From the NCBI RefSeq assembly GCF_001672295.1, contig NZ_JXMS01000008.1, positions 1-64,000 on the forward strand: a stretch of DNA of 64,000 nucleotides, read 5' to 3'. The stretch is from Halodesulfovibrio spirochaetisodalis (GTDB lineage Bacteria > Desulfobacterota > Desulfovibrionia > Desulfovibrionales > Desulfovibrionaceae). A model generated the notes under the pieces. The model was not told the origin of the DNA. It worked only from the letters and a program-made list of their open reading frames with translations, and made no database searches. The position numbers were made by a program, and so were the translations under genes. This document shows positions 57,052 to 64,000 of this stretch, in pieces (within the stretch, counting starts at the first letter, position 1; the number at the start of each line of letters is the position of its first letter).

Positions 57052-57621
57052 ATGAAAGTTCTAGGCATTCTCGGCAGTCCGCGTCCTGATGGGAACAGCT
57101 CTACGCTGGCAAAACGGTTTTTAAAAACTGCAAAGGGGCGCGGTGCTGCTACGCGTATATTTTATCTGAATGACCTCGAATATAAAGGATGTCAGGGCTG
57201 TTACTCCTGCAAAGGAGACCTGCGGCACTGTATTCTGGAAGACGGGTTGCAGCCTGTCCTGAATGCAATGCACGAGGCCAACATTATTGTACTGTCCTCT
57301 CCGAATTATTACGGAGATGTGAGCGGTCAAATGAAGAAATTCATTGACCGTACTTTTTCTCATCTCACTGTAGACTTTATCAAAAGCGATAAAAAAAGCA
57401 GGCTTCCAAGCGGGAAACATGCTGTATTTATTGTGACTCAGGCCTCTGGAGAAGACACGTCCAAAGATATTCTGGACAGATATTACAAGCTCAAACACTA
57501 TCTGGAGTTTGAGGCTATGCATTTTTTGCTAGGCTCAGAGCTTACATATACCAAACGGGTGCAGGAACGTCCGGAGTTACTTGCAGAGGCAGCAAACCTT
57601 GCACATGCCCTTATCCGATAG
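57052..57621 (+). CDS. NADPH-dependent FMN reductase / flavodoxin-like iron-sulfur flavoprotein
   Basis: 189-residue flavodoxin-fold protein. GILGSPRPDGNSSTLAKRF binds the FMN phosphate, and SSPNYYGDVSGQMKKFIDRTF binds the isoalloxazine. The cysteines in GCQGCYSCKGDLRHC (C-x2-C-x2-C-x6-C) match the compact motif of iron-sulfur flavoproteins. Ends 11 bases inside the tail of the convergent reductase gene. AGGAAGG precedes the ATG. Confidence 0.82.
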   Translation: MKVLGILGSPRPDGNSSTLAKRFLKTAKGRGAATRIFYLNDLEYKGCQGCYSCKGDLRHCILEDGLQPVLNAMHEANIIVLSSPNYYGDVSGQMKKFIDRTFSHLTVDFIKSDKKSRLPSGKHAVFIVTQASGEDTSKDILDRYYKLKHYLEFEAMHFLLGSELTYTKRVQERPELLAEAANLAHALIR

Positions 57622-58576
57622 TCAGCACTCTGCGTCCGGCAATTTTTTTATTGCGCTGCATAAACTCATCCAGCGCATTGTCAAACAAAGACACACTCCC
57701 TACAACGGGCTCAAGTCTGTCATTGGAAAAAAGCCCCGCAATCTTTGCTAACATTGCTGTTTCTCCATGAGGAACAGACAAGAGCTTCGATTTTTTAGCG
57801 GTAAAGTAAGATGAAACTATCCCGAGGCGATCGCGTTCAGGATGCGTTGTGATATAGATACCCTTTGAGGTCAGATGCGGGCACATACTTTCCAGATTCC
57901 AGATGCCTGCCACATCAAAAATAACATCAAAGACACTTTCTGAATGCAGAATCTCTTCCTGCGTATATTCGATAAAAGTATTAACTCCCAGTCGGAGCAG
58001 TTCATGCCGCTGCCATGAACGCCCCTGTGCAGTTATCTCCGCACCAAGCATTCTTGCAACCTGCACGGCATACATGCCCACGCCTCCGGTAGCTCCGCTC
58101 AATAGAATCCGTTGCCCTTCTTCGAGCCCGGCCAGCTCTTGCAAAGCACGCATGGCTGTCATGCAGCCTACGGGAACTGTTGCAGCCTGTACGTGCGTCA
58201 ACATCGAAGGCTTGTGCCCGATAACGAGCTCTGAAACTGCAATAAACTCCGCATGAGTCACTCCTCCTTCATCCACAGGAGTGTATCCGAAGACCGCATC
58301 GCCTTCTGAAAAATGCGCGCTACTCGAGACAACAGTGCCGGAAAATTCATATCCGGTAATAACACCACGTTCAGAGCGGCGTCTTTTTGTCCGCCAGTTC
58401 AGCTCCGGTGTCTCAAAAAGCCGCTTATCCCGTCCGTCAATGGAGGCAGCATGAACACGCACCAGTACTTCGCCCTTTTCAGGAACAGGTACTGGGCGTT
58501 CTTCAAAAACAATCCGTTCTTCTGGCTTGCGCTCTGGATATAAGACCAGAACATTCATTTGCTGCTGAGGTGACAT
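57611..58576 (-). CDS. zinc-independent MDR-family reductase (quinone oxidoreductase-like)
   Basis: 321-residue medium-chain dehydrogenase/reductase. GroES-like N-terminal domain (about 20-125), Rossmann fold with LLSGATGGVGMYAVQVARMLGA, and a C-terminal return to the catalytic domain. It lacks the cysteine and histidine zinc ligands of alcohol dehydrogenases, so it belongs with zeta-crystallin/quinone-reductase-type enzymes using NADPH. AGGAGG lies 10 bases before the ATG at 58576; the TTG at 58582 is also in frame. Substrate unknown. Confidence 0.8.
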   Translation of the reverse strand: MSPQQQMNVLVLYPERKPEERIVFEERPVPVPEKGEVLVRVHAASIDGRDKRLFETPELNWRTKRRRSERGVITGYEFSGTVVSSSAHFSEGDAVFGYTPVDEGGVTHAEFIAVSELVIGHKPSMLTHVQAATVPVGCMTAMRALQELAGLEEGQRILLSGATGGVGMYAVQVARMLGAEITAQGRSWQRHELLRLGVNTFIEYTQEEILHSESVFDVIFDVAGIWNLESMCPHLTSKGIYITTHPERDRLGIVSSYFTAKKSKLLSVPHGETAMLAKIAGLFSNDRLEPVVGSVSLFDNALDEFMQRNKKIAGRRVLTIG

Positions 58577-58698
58577 GGGCAAAGCGCCTCCTTGCTACAT
58601 GCTCTTCGCACCGCACTTCTAACAGCTTACCCAAGGTTTGAAAGTATAAGCAGTATTCTTTACGAAGCCTGACCGTTCTGCAGCACCAGATATCTCAA

Positions 58699-60297
58699 TC
58701 AAATACCTGAGCGCAGAGTTTCTTCAAGTTCAGGCTCGAGCTTTACAAGCAGGGAACCCTCCGCTTCAGCACGAACTTTACCAGCAGCTGCCCCTTTAAT
58801 TTTCCGGACATTTTTGACACGTGCAAACATGATTCGAGCCTGTTCATCTTCACGCTGCCAGCTTTTTATCCCCACAAGCACAGCGGCTTCACGCAACGTC
58901 TGCTCGGGAATCTCCTGATCAGGATAATCAAGATGCAACACAAGGTGCGCACTAGGGCCGTCCTCTGCATGGAACCACAAATCATACGAAGAAACTCTGT
59001 TCAAAATTTCATGATTGCCTTGTGCATTACGTCCACGCAGCAATAAAAAGCCGTCAGAACTTCGGAACCGCTGAATAAATTTATCTTTTGCCTGCCGCTT
59101 CTGCTGCCTTTTAAGAGCTCCACCGGAAAGTTTTTTCTCTGTCTGCAACTTAGGCACTTCACCTTCACCGCGCTGCAAACGCGCATACTGCATCTCTAAA
59201 ATATGACGACGTTCTGCAAGCATATCCACCCCGCGCTTACCACGGGTAGCCTGCTTAAACATGTGCGCCATATTTTCTCGGATAGTCTTGCGGGGATCTA
59301 AAGTAATTGAAACAGCATCACCCGCCTGCATGCCTTCAATACCGTCCGGTACGGTAAGTGTGACAGAAGGCATTTTCCGATCAGCGTCTATCTGCCACAA
59401 ACATGCTTGCAGCAGCATCGCTTGCTGTTGCCCTGCTATCATTCTTTCAAGACGATCTTCTTCCTGAGTAAGTCGGGCAAGTGTTTTTTTTGTACGCTTC
59501 AACGCCGCTGCTACAGGTTTTGCTGCAATTGAAGCTTCAGCCTGCGCCAACTCTGCAAAAAGACGCGTTTCACCAACCATAGTTGCAGCTTCAATTGCGG
59601 TAGCAACAGTACGCTCTTCACGATGTCCGCGAATGCTTTCAGGTAAAGCCCAGACAAAAGCTTCCGCCGGCTTACCGTTTTTTGCGTATACATACACATT
59701 ACCAAGCTCGCTGATGTCCTCTTCAGATGCCACAGAGCCGTACCCGTATTCCAGATCAACGAACAACGCCTGTGCATCCATCGGATCTTCACCGAGTAAT
59801 GTTGTCAGTACATTTCGTAAAGGAGGGGTCAGCTGAGGATATTTACTCCAGACCTCACTGCTTGCCAGAACTTGTGGCAGATCTTCAGGTTCACACCATG
59901 CAGGCTCAAAACCGGCCCACTCAGGTTCTTCCTTGGCTATGAAGACACCGTTGCACAAATCAAGCACAAGCCATGTGACAGGAGTTGTAGAAAGAGGAAA
60001 GGCAATACGTCGATTACACCAGTCAACAACAGGCGCACCAAGACGCTTACCTGCAGCGTATTTACGCAACCACATTGACTTTGCAGAAGGGGTGTCAGGA
60101 TTTACAGGACGTTTGTCACTGAGAAACAGGAGGGGAAAACGGCGACCGGCCTGAAGCAGAATATTCTGCTTCCGGCCGGTGCGGTGTATTACTATTGTAG
60201 TGGTGTCGGGAGCCGGTTCAAAAAACTTTTCTATACGTGCACCGATAAGATGCACAGAAAGTTCCACACACAGCCGCCGAAAAAAGTGTGCTTCCAT
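58699..60297 (-). CDS. NFACT-domain protein (RqcH/FbpA family, divergent)
   Basis: 532 residues: NFACT-N (about 1-180), coiled coil (270-400) and NFACT-R (430-520). RqcH orthologs tag stalled nascent chains with alanine, and typically have an Asp-Arg pair in NFACT-N. Here the corresponding place reads CNRRIAF (Arg-Arg at 96-97). NFACT-R is degenerate too: GRNAQGNHEILNRV where the consensus is GRNNxQNDxLTxK, and DLWFHAEDGPSAHLVL where it is DLWFHxxxxPGSHV. It follows dksA by 6 bases, in an operon. Confidence 0.75.
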   Translation of the reverse strand: MEAHFFRRLCVELSVHLIGARIEKFFEPAPDTTTIVIHRTGRKQNILLQAGRRFPLLFLSDKRPVNPDTPSAKSMWLRKYAAGKRLGAPVVDWCNRRIAFPLSTTPVTWLVLDLCNGVFIAKEEPEWAGFEPAWCEPEDLPQVLASSEVWSKYPQLTPPLRNVLTTLLGEDPMDAQALFVDLEYGYGSVASEEDISELGNVYVYAKNGKPAEAFVWALPESIRGHREERTVATAIEAATMVGETRLFAELAQAEASIAAKPVAAALKRTKKTLARLTQEEDRLERMIAGQQQAMLLQACLWQIDADRKMPSVTLTVPDGIEGMQAGDAVSITLDPRKTIRENMAHMFKQATRGKRGVDMLAERRHILEMQYARLQRGEGEVPKLQTEKKLSGGALKRQQKRQAKDKFIQRFRSSDGFLLLRGRNAQGNHEILNRVSSYDLWFHAEDGPSAHLVLHLDYPDQEIPEQTLREAAVLVGIKSWQREDEQARIMFARVKNVRKIKGAAAGKVRAEAEGSLLVKLEPELEETLRSGI

Positions 60298-60303
60298 TAT
60301 TCG

Positions 60304-60666
60304 CTAGTCAGCGCGCTGGCGCTCGTCCTCTTCCTGCTTGCTTTTGCAGTTAATGCAAAGCTTAGTTACAGGACGTGCTTCAAGTCGGGCAACACCGATA
60401 TCTTCGCCACATTCATCACAAATGCCATAAGAACCTTCATCAAGGCGGGCAATTGCAGAGCGAATCTTTTTAATGAGCTTACGCTCGCGATCACGAATAC
60501 GTAACGTAAAGGCGCGATCAGATTCTGCGGTTGCACGGTCAGCTGGATCTGCAAACATTTCACTGTTGTCAGTCAAATCATCCAGAGTTGCGTCGCCCTT
60601 TTGCTGGGCTTCTTCGAGCATTTCGTTCAGAAGCTTACGGAAGTGATCAAGATCTTTCTGTTCCAT
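60304..60666 (-). CDS. dksA: RNA polymerase-binding regulator DksA
   Basis: 120-residue DksA/TraR protein that binds the RNA polymerase secondary channel and mediates the stringent response. Coiled-coil with DPADRATAE near the tip (the DxxDxA motif), and a C4 zinc finger CDECG ... CINCK. The ATG at 60666 has GAGGAGG 8 bases upstream; the frame opens at 60684. Upstream of the NFACT gene in the same transcript. Confidence 0.92.
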   Translation of the reverse strand: MEQKDLDHFRKLLNEMLEEAQQKGDATLDDLTDNSEMFADPADRATAESDRAFTLRIRDRERKLIKKIRSAIARLDEGSYGICDECGEDIGVARLEARPVTKLCINCKSKQEEDERQRAD

Positions 60667-61188
60667 GTATGTCCTCCTCGGCATCTTTCAAACTGCGGCT
60701 GCTAATTTTTATAGCAGCCAAAACTACACTGCAAATAACGCCAAGAGTATGGTCGTATGCGCATTACCATAAAGAAGAACAACCCAATAAACTAAAATAT
60801 CTTAAAAAGCAAAGCTCTCGTGAGGAGTTATAATCCATTTGGTAACATTGTGTTGTATCAGGACAAATGTAGCCCCAAAAAACAAGGTTACCATGATTAT
60901 TAGATACTTCAACCACATTCGTATAGTTAATCATATATACCACCAGACAAATTCCCTCTGTTTTTTATTTTCCACAAACAGGAATACATTCTTTTTTGTA
61001 AGCTTCGCCCTTATTCTTCCCATGCAACAGCACCTCACACTCACTTCATAAGAGTGCACACCTATTTCCCAGTCCATTTTGCAGTACTTTGCAGAAAAAA
61101 AGATTTTTTTTGCCTTTTTTGCTTGACCGGTGGAGAGCCTCTGCGTATACACCTCCCCCGTTGGGACGAACAAGTCCCTGCGTAACGA
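60667..61188. other. intergenic region between dksA and the tRNA cluster
   Basis: About 520 AT-rich bases containing the tRNA promoter near its right end. No other gene or repeat is supportable. Confidence 0.4.
61123..61151 (+). promoter_or_regulatory. tRNA cluster promoter
   Basis: TTGACC at 61123-61128, a 17-base spacer, TATACA at 61146-61151 and then CCTCCCCCG, a GC-rich discriminator typical of stably-controlled RNA operons that respond to ppGpp and DksA. The first tRNA begins about 30 bases after the predicted start. Confidence 0.65.
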
Positions 61189-61263
61189 GCGGGAATAACT
61201 CAGTGGTAGAGTACAACCTTGCCAAGGTTGGAGTCGCGAGTTCAAATCTCGTTTCCCGCTCCA
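61189..61263 (+). tRNA. tRNA-Gly (anticodon GCC), copy 1
   Basis: 75 bases including the encoded CCA. Acceptor stem GCGGGAA/TTCCCGC with discriminator T; anticodon loop TTGCCAA; T-loop TTCAAAT. Identical to the three other copies. Confidence 0.97.
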
Positions 61264-61350
61264 TTAAAAAACAAAATAGCAGTCGCTTTTAGCTTGATTA
61301 TACCAAAAAAGTTCCTTAAAAGCTGTCTGCATTGCTCATAAGCATTATGA

Positions 61351-61425
61351 GCGGGAATAACTCAGTGGTAGAGTACAACCTTGCCAAGGTTGGAGTCGCG
61401 AGTTCAAATCTCGTTTCCCGCTCCA
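61351..61425 (+). tRNA. tRNA-Gly (anticodon GCC), copy 2
   Basis: Identical in sequence to copy 1, with encoded CCA. Separated from it by 87 bases of unrelated DNA. Confidence 0.97.
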
Positions 61426-61470
61426 AAAATTTACTTTCCTTTCAGTTTATTTTATACTGTCTGGATATGA

Positions 61471-61545
61471 GCGGGAATAACTCAGTGGTAGAGTACAACC
61501 TTGCCAAGGTTGGAGTCGCGAGTTCAAATCTCGTTTCCCGCTCCA
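61471..61545 (+). tRNA. tRNA-Gly (anticodon GCC), copy 3
   Basis: Identical to copies 1 and 2, CCA encoded. The five bases before copies 2 and 3 (TATGA) also match. Confidence 0.97.
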
Positions 61546-61573
61546 CTTAAAAATTAGTTTTTTCTCTTTTTGA

Positions 61574-61648
61574 GGCGACATGGCCAAGCGGTAAGGCAGA
61601 GGTCTGCAAAATCTCCATTCTCCGGTTCAAATCCGGATGTCGCCTCCA
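61574..61648 (+). tRNA. tRNA-Cys (anticodon GCA)
   Basis: 75 bases with acceptor stem GGCGACA/TGTCGCC, anticodon loop TCTGCAAA, T-loop GTTCAAATC and encoded CCA. It is placed between Gly copies 3 and 4. Confidence 0.97.
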
Positions 61649-61654
61649 TCAAGA

Positions 61655-61729
61655 GCGGGAATAACTCAGTGGTAGAGTACAACCTTGCCAAGGTTGGAGT
61701 CGCGAGTTCAAATCTCGTTTCCCGCTCCA
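61655..61729 (+). tRNA. tRNA-Gly (anticodon GCC), copy 4
   Basis: Identical to the other three, CCA encoded, six bases after tRNA-Cys and followed by a terminator. Confidence 0.97.
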
Positions 61730-61738
61730 AAAGATTAT

Positions 61739-61768
61739 AAAGCCAGTTCATTGAACTGGCTTTTTTTG
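61739..61768 (+). terminator. terminator of the tRNA cluster
   Basis: AAAGCCAGTTCA with TGAACTGGCTTT and a T run of seven. Confidence 0.92.
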
Positions 61769-61843
61769 TATCCTCTGTACTCCCTCTTCTATTTCAGTAT
61801 CAACATTTCTCTGTGCCGAGCACACATTCTTTTTGTAAGACAA

Positions 61844-61884
61844 AAAACACTCTCCTACACAGTTGCGTAGGAGAGTGTTTTATA
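61844..61884. terminator. terminator of the zinc-knuckle gene
   Basis: AAAACACTCTCCTAC with GTAGGAGAGTGTTTT around a 9-base loop; on the minus strand it is followed by a T run 55 bases after the gene's stop. Confidence 0.9.
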
Positions 61885-61938
61885 TTCACAAGAGTAATTT
61901 TGTAAGACCAACTTACTTACAAAAGACAATTAATGCTA

Positions 61939-64000
61939 TCAGGCTATTCCACGAGCCTTATTAAAGTACTTTTCACGCACCTTATCAAAAACAATTACCG
62001 TTCTGAAACATGAGGCAATTATTGCAAACACAGAGAATCCAAGAATCAGTTGCTTTTGGATATCCCATTTTTCTTTAAACAAAAGCCCTTGCGCCCATTC
62101 CATACCAGTCTGTTGGCCGTAGAACATTGAAAGCGGCAACGCAACGACAACAATGCACATAAACGCCACCTCGATCCAGAAAAACGTTCGGGACATTATG
62201 AGCATAAACAGCGTAGAGTCACGCACTACCTTTAAAAACTTCAAACGTTTTTCAAGCCTTTCAAGACGCCTCTCTTCTGTATCTGCAAGAAGTTGCGCTT
62301 TTTTAAAGATATCAGCGACCTGAAAATGTGTTTTTAACGCCCAAGCAATGTTGGCTGCACATAAATTATAGTTCTTATTAAATTCCACAAGCGCTCTCGG
62401 AAATGGGAACCAAGCAGCCTCCTCCCTGATATATCGCAAACGTTCCCGCTGATCTTGAAATCTTTTTTTCAAAATACCAGCTTCTTTTGTCACATACCTA
62501 TCCAAATCTTTTGCAAGTCGTTTACAGCCTTGCAGGATAAGCATGTAGGACACGTAGTTTTTGATATCTGTTGCGGCATTCATTCTGTCAATCTGCTTCA
62601 TGCTTTTGATAAAGAAAGGACTTCCCTCATCAAACCACTCGTGCACTTCTTTTTTCAGATTACCAAGTTCTTCAATGGCTTTTTCAACCTGACTTTCCGC
62701 TTCTACCCACGGAGTATAAAGAGCTGACAACACCTGAATGTGACCACGCTCCATCTCTGGGTCTATAAGTACCCTGTTAAAGAAATGCGGTGTACTTTCT
62801 ACAAGCGAAATTAACGATGACATTGCCTGTTCTGCAAAGCCGATTTTCACCTGACACACAGACTTGCGGTATTGGGCGTCTGTCATAGTCGGACACATGC
62901 GAAGCACACGGCTATATAGATCTGAAGCCTTCTGATACTGGGCAGTGTATTCAAGCAATCGAGCCTGAAGGAATACACAATATGCCTGCTTCAACATGGT
63001 GTTAGAAAGAATCTCTGCCTCTTTCCACATCATCATTGCCTTGTGGTCATCGCCCCGCTCCATTGCGACAAAACCGGCAAGCATTCTCGGCCGCGGATCA
63101 CGCGGAGCACGGATACAAATATTAGCCAACTCCTTATCTGCCACATGGTAGTCACCGGACATAAGGTAGCTGAGTGTCCCCCATACCGGGTTACTGTCAC
63201 GCGGCACAACCTCTTCAAGCCCCTTCGCAAAGTCTTTCCCGCGACAAACCCACATGTGTTGCATCATACGCAGCTGTGAAAGTTCATTCACGCCATACAC
63301 AGCATTTAATAAAATACCATCATGATCTTTTGAGGCCTGAATCTTCTTTAACGCTTCAGCATCCTTTTTACCCAATTGGGACTCAATGAGATCAAAGCCT
63401 TTGTTAAATTCATCGAAACTCAATGTAGAGAGCTGCTGCCACACTTTGGGAGTCAACTTGGTAAGGGAGCGGGTCGGGCATTCTGCTGATGTATGAGAGC
63501 GCATACCGCAGTAGAAGCAATGATCATGCGTTCCGGCAATCAAATGCTTGGAAGTCCTGATTGGAAGCATCCCGTTTTCTACAGAATGGTCCACTGCCAT
63601 GGTCACCTTGCACCAGTCATCTACGCTATTTGAATCCAGTGAAAAATTCACATCGTGCACTTCAAAAGAACGTCCGAGTAAATAGCCGGAGCGATAACTC
63701 ATATGCGGAAAATCAGGAACAAGCTGGTTCCAGTCCAACCCCATTTTTTTTGGTAAATCAGGTGTAAAGTTTAAACCGCGTTTATTGGTTACAGCAACAA
63801 CAGCAGGCCAGTATAGATCACGATTGCTTGCTTTCAATTCATCAACAAGCATCAAATGTTCACGAGTCCACTGCCGCAACATCTGTAAGTTTTCCAAATG
63901 GAAAACAAGATATGAATCCTGAACAATAAATTTGATATTCAAGCGCTCAAGCAAGTCTTTAATTTCTGAAGAATAGCTCCGCCATCCTTCAAGAAAATTC
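61939..64000 (-). CDS. TPR membrane protein with a CCHC zinc knuckle (5' end beyond the window)
   Basis: At least 686 residues; the frame stays open to the window edge, so the start is outside. After an N-terminal domain the chain has CFYCGMRSHTSAEC (63478-63519), an exact C-x2-C-x4-H-x4-C zinc knuckle. A helical TPR-like region follows (for example RPRMLAGFVAMERGDDHKAMMMWKEAE and ASDLYSRVLRMCPTMTDAQYRKS), then long coiled helices and two C-terminal transmembrane segments (MLIMSRTFFWIEVAFMCIVV and LILGFSVFAIIASCF). The knuckle is therefore tied to the inner membrane. I know no function. Confidence 0.75.
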   Translation of the reverse strand, partial: NFLEGWRSYSSEIKDLLERLNIKFIVQDSYLVFHLENLQMLRQWTREHLMLVDELKASNRDLYWPAVVAVTNKRGLNFTPDLPKKMGLDWNQLVPDFPHMSYRSGYLLGRSFEVHDVNFSLDSNSVDDWCKVTMAVDHSVENGMLPIRTSKHLIAGTHDHCFYCGMRSHTSAECPTRSLTKLTPKVWQQLSTLSFDEFNKGFDLIESQLGKKDAEALKKIQASKDHDGILLNAVYGVNELSQLRMMQHMWVCRGKDFAKGLEEVVPRDSNPVWGTLSYLMSGDYHVADKELANICIRAPRDPRPRMLAGFVAMERGDDHKAMMMWKEAEILSNTMLKQAYCVFLQARLLEYTAQYQKASDLYSRVLRMCPTMTDAQYRKSVCQVKIGFAEQAMSSLISLVESTPHFFNRVLIDPEMERGHIQVLSALYTPWVEAESQVEKAIEELGNLKKEVHEWFDEGSPFFIKSMKQIDRMNAATDIKNYVSYMLILQGCKRLAKDLDRYVTKEAGILKKRFQDQRERLRYIREEAAWFPFPRALVEFNKNYNLCAANIAWALKTHFQVADIFKKAQLLADTEERRLERLEKRLKFLKVVRDSTLFMLIMSRTFFWIEVAFMCIVVVALPLSMFYGQQTGMEWAQGLLFKEKWDIQKQLILGFSVFAIIASCFRTVIVFDKVREKYFNKARGIA

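Noticed and set aside
57611-58576. Zinc-dependent alcohol dehydrogenase
   Set aside because: The catalytic and structural zinc cysteines are missing; the sequence fits the zinc-free quinone reductase branch.
61332-61550. Short repeated open frames across the tRNA genes
   Set aside because: They are the tRNA-Gly sequence read as protein; identical peptides arise from each copy.

Overview
The window looks like chromosome from a marine or halotolerant sulfate reducer of the Desulfovibrionaceae; Halodesulfovibrio-like is my inference, made without a database search. The evidence is: three tandem NhaD-type sodium/proton antiporters; a System I cytochrome c maturation operon in which CcmE carries a CxxxY heme-binding motif and no ccmG or ccmH is present; a small desulforedoxin-like protein; a two-gene SufC/SufB system; and moderate GC. 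It is mostly core genome. I see no integrase, transposase, phage module or CRISPR array.

Layout. 1-6.5 kb: trmH, then three nhaD paralogs, each closed by its own terminator. 6.7-8.9 kb: a CbiMQO metal-uptake transporter. 9-13.4 kb (minus strand): a large MscS channel, a Cys-rich mini-protein and the LPS heptose genes waaF and gmhB. 13.7-20.4 kb: a CNNM/CBS protein, then ccmE-F-A-B-C, two CcmD-like micro-proteins and a TPR subunit. 20.5-27.4 kb: guaB-guaA behind a terminator-containing leader, tatB-tatC, then hisB, a lipoprotein and hisA. 27.6-30.7 kb: glucokinase, a TVP38 membrane protein and a flavin disulfide oxidoreductase. 30.8-36.3 kb: a chemoreceptor, a periplasmic binding protein fused to a degenerate cytidine deaminase, an unknown protein, pncC and a protein behind a sigma-54 promoter. 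36.5-45.9 kb: a universal stress protein, hisC-cmk, an FxsA-like protein, upp-uraA, an RluD-CoaE fusion and a TrkH/TrkA potassium system. 46-53 kb (minus strand): a signalling cassette of binding protein, giant hybrid kinase and HD-GYP regulator. 53.5-60.7 kb: a rhomboid protease, sufC-sufB, a secreted coiled-coil protein, an FMN reductase, a zinc-free MDR reductase, and dksA with an NFACT protein. 61.2-61.7 kb: four identical tRNA-Gly genes and one tRNA-Cys. 61.9 kb to the end: a membrane TPR protein with a retroviral-type CCHC zinc knuckle, which runs off the window.

The observations I rate highest are the periplasmic binding protein carrying a dead cytidine deaminase domain (32889-34049), the CCHC knuckle protein at the right edge, the switch-like guaB leader (20596-20762), the terminator directly ahead of upp, the RluD-CoaE fusion, the acidic 120-residue extension of TatC, and the tandem CcmD-like pair. 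Many genes are coupled by short overlaps (ccmF/A/B, tatB/C, hisB/lipoprotein/hisA, hisC/cmk, cbiQ/O), and many transcription units end in strong, easily read intrinsic terminators.
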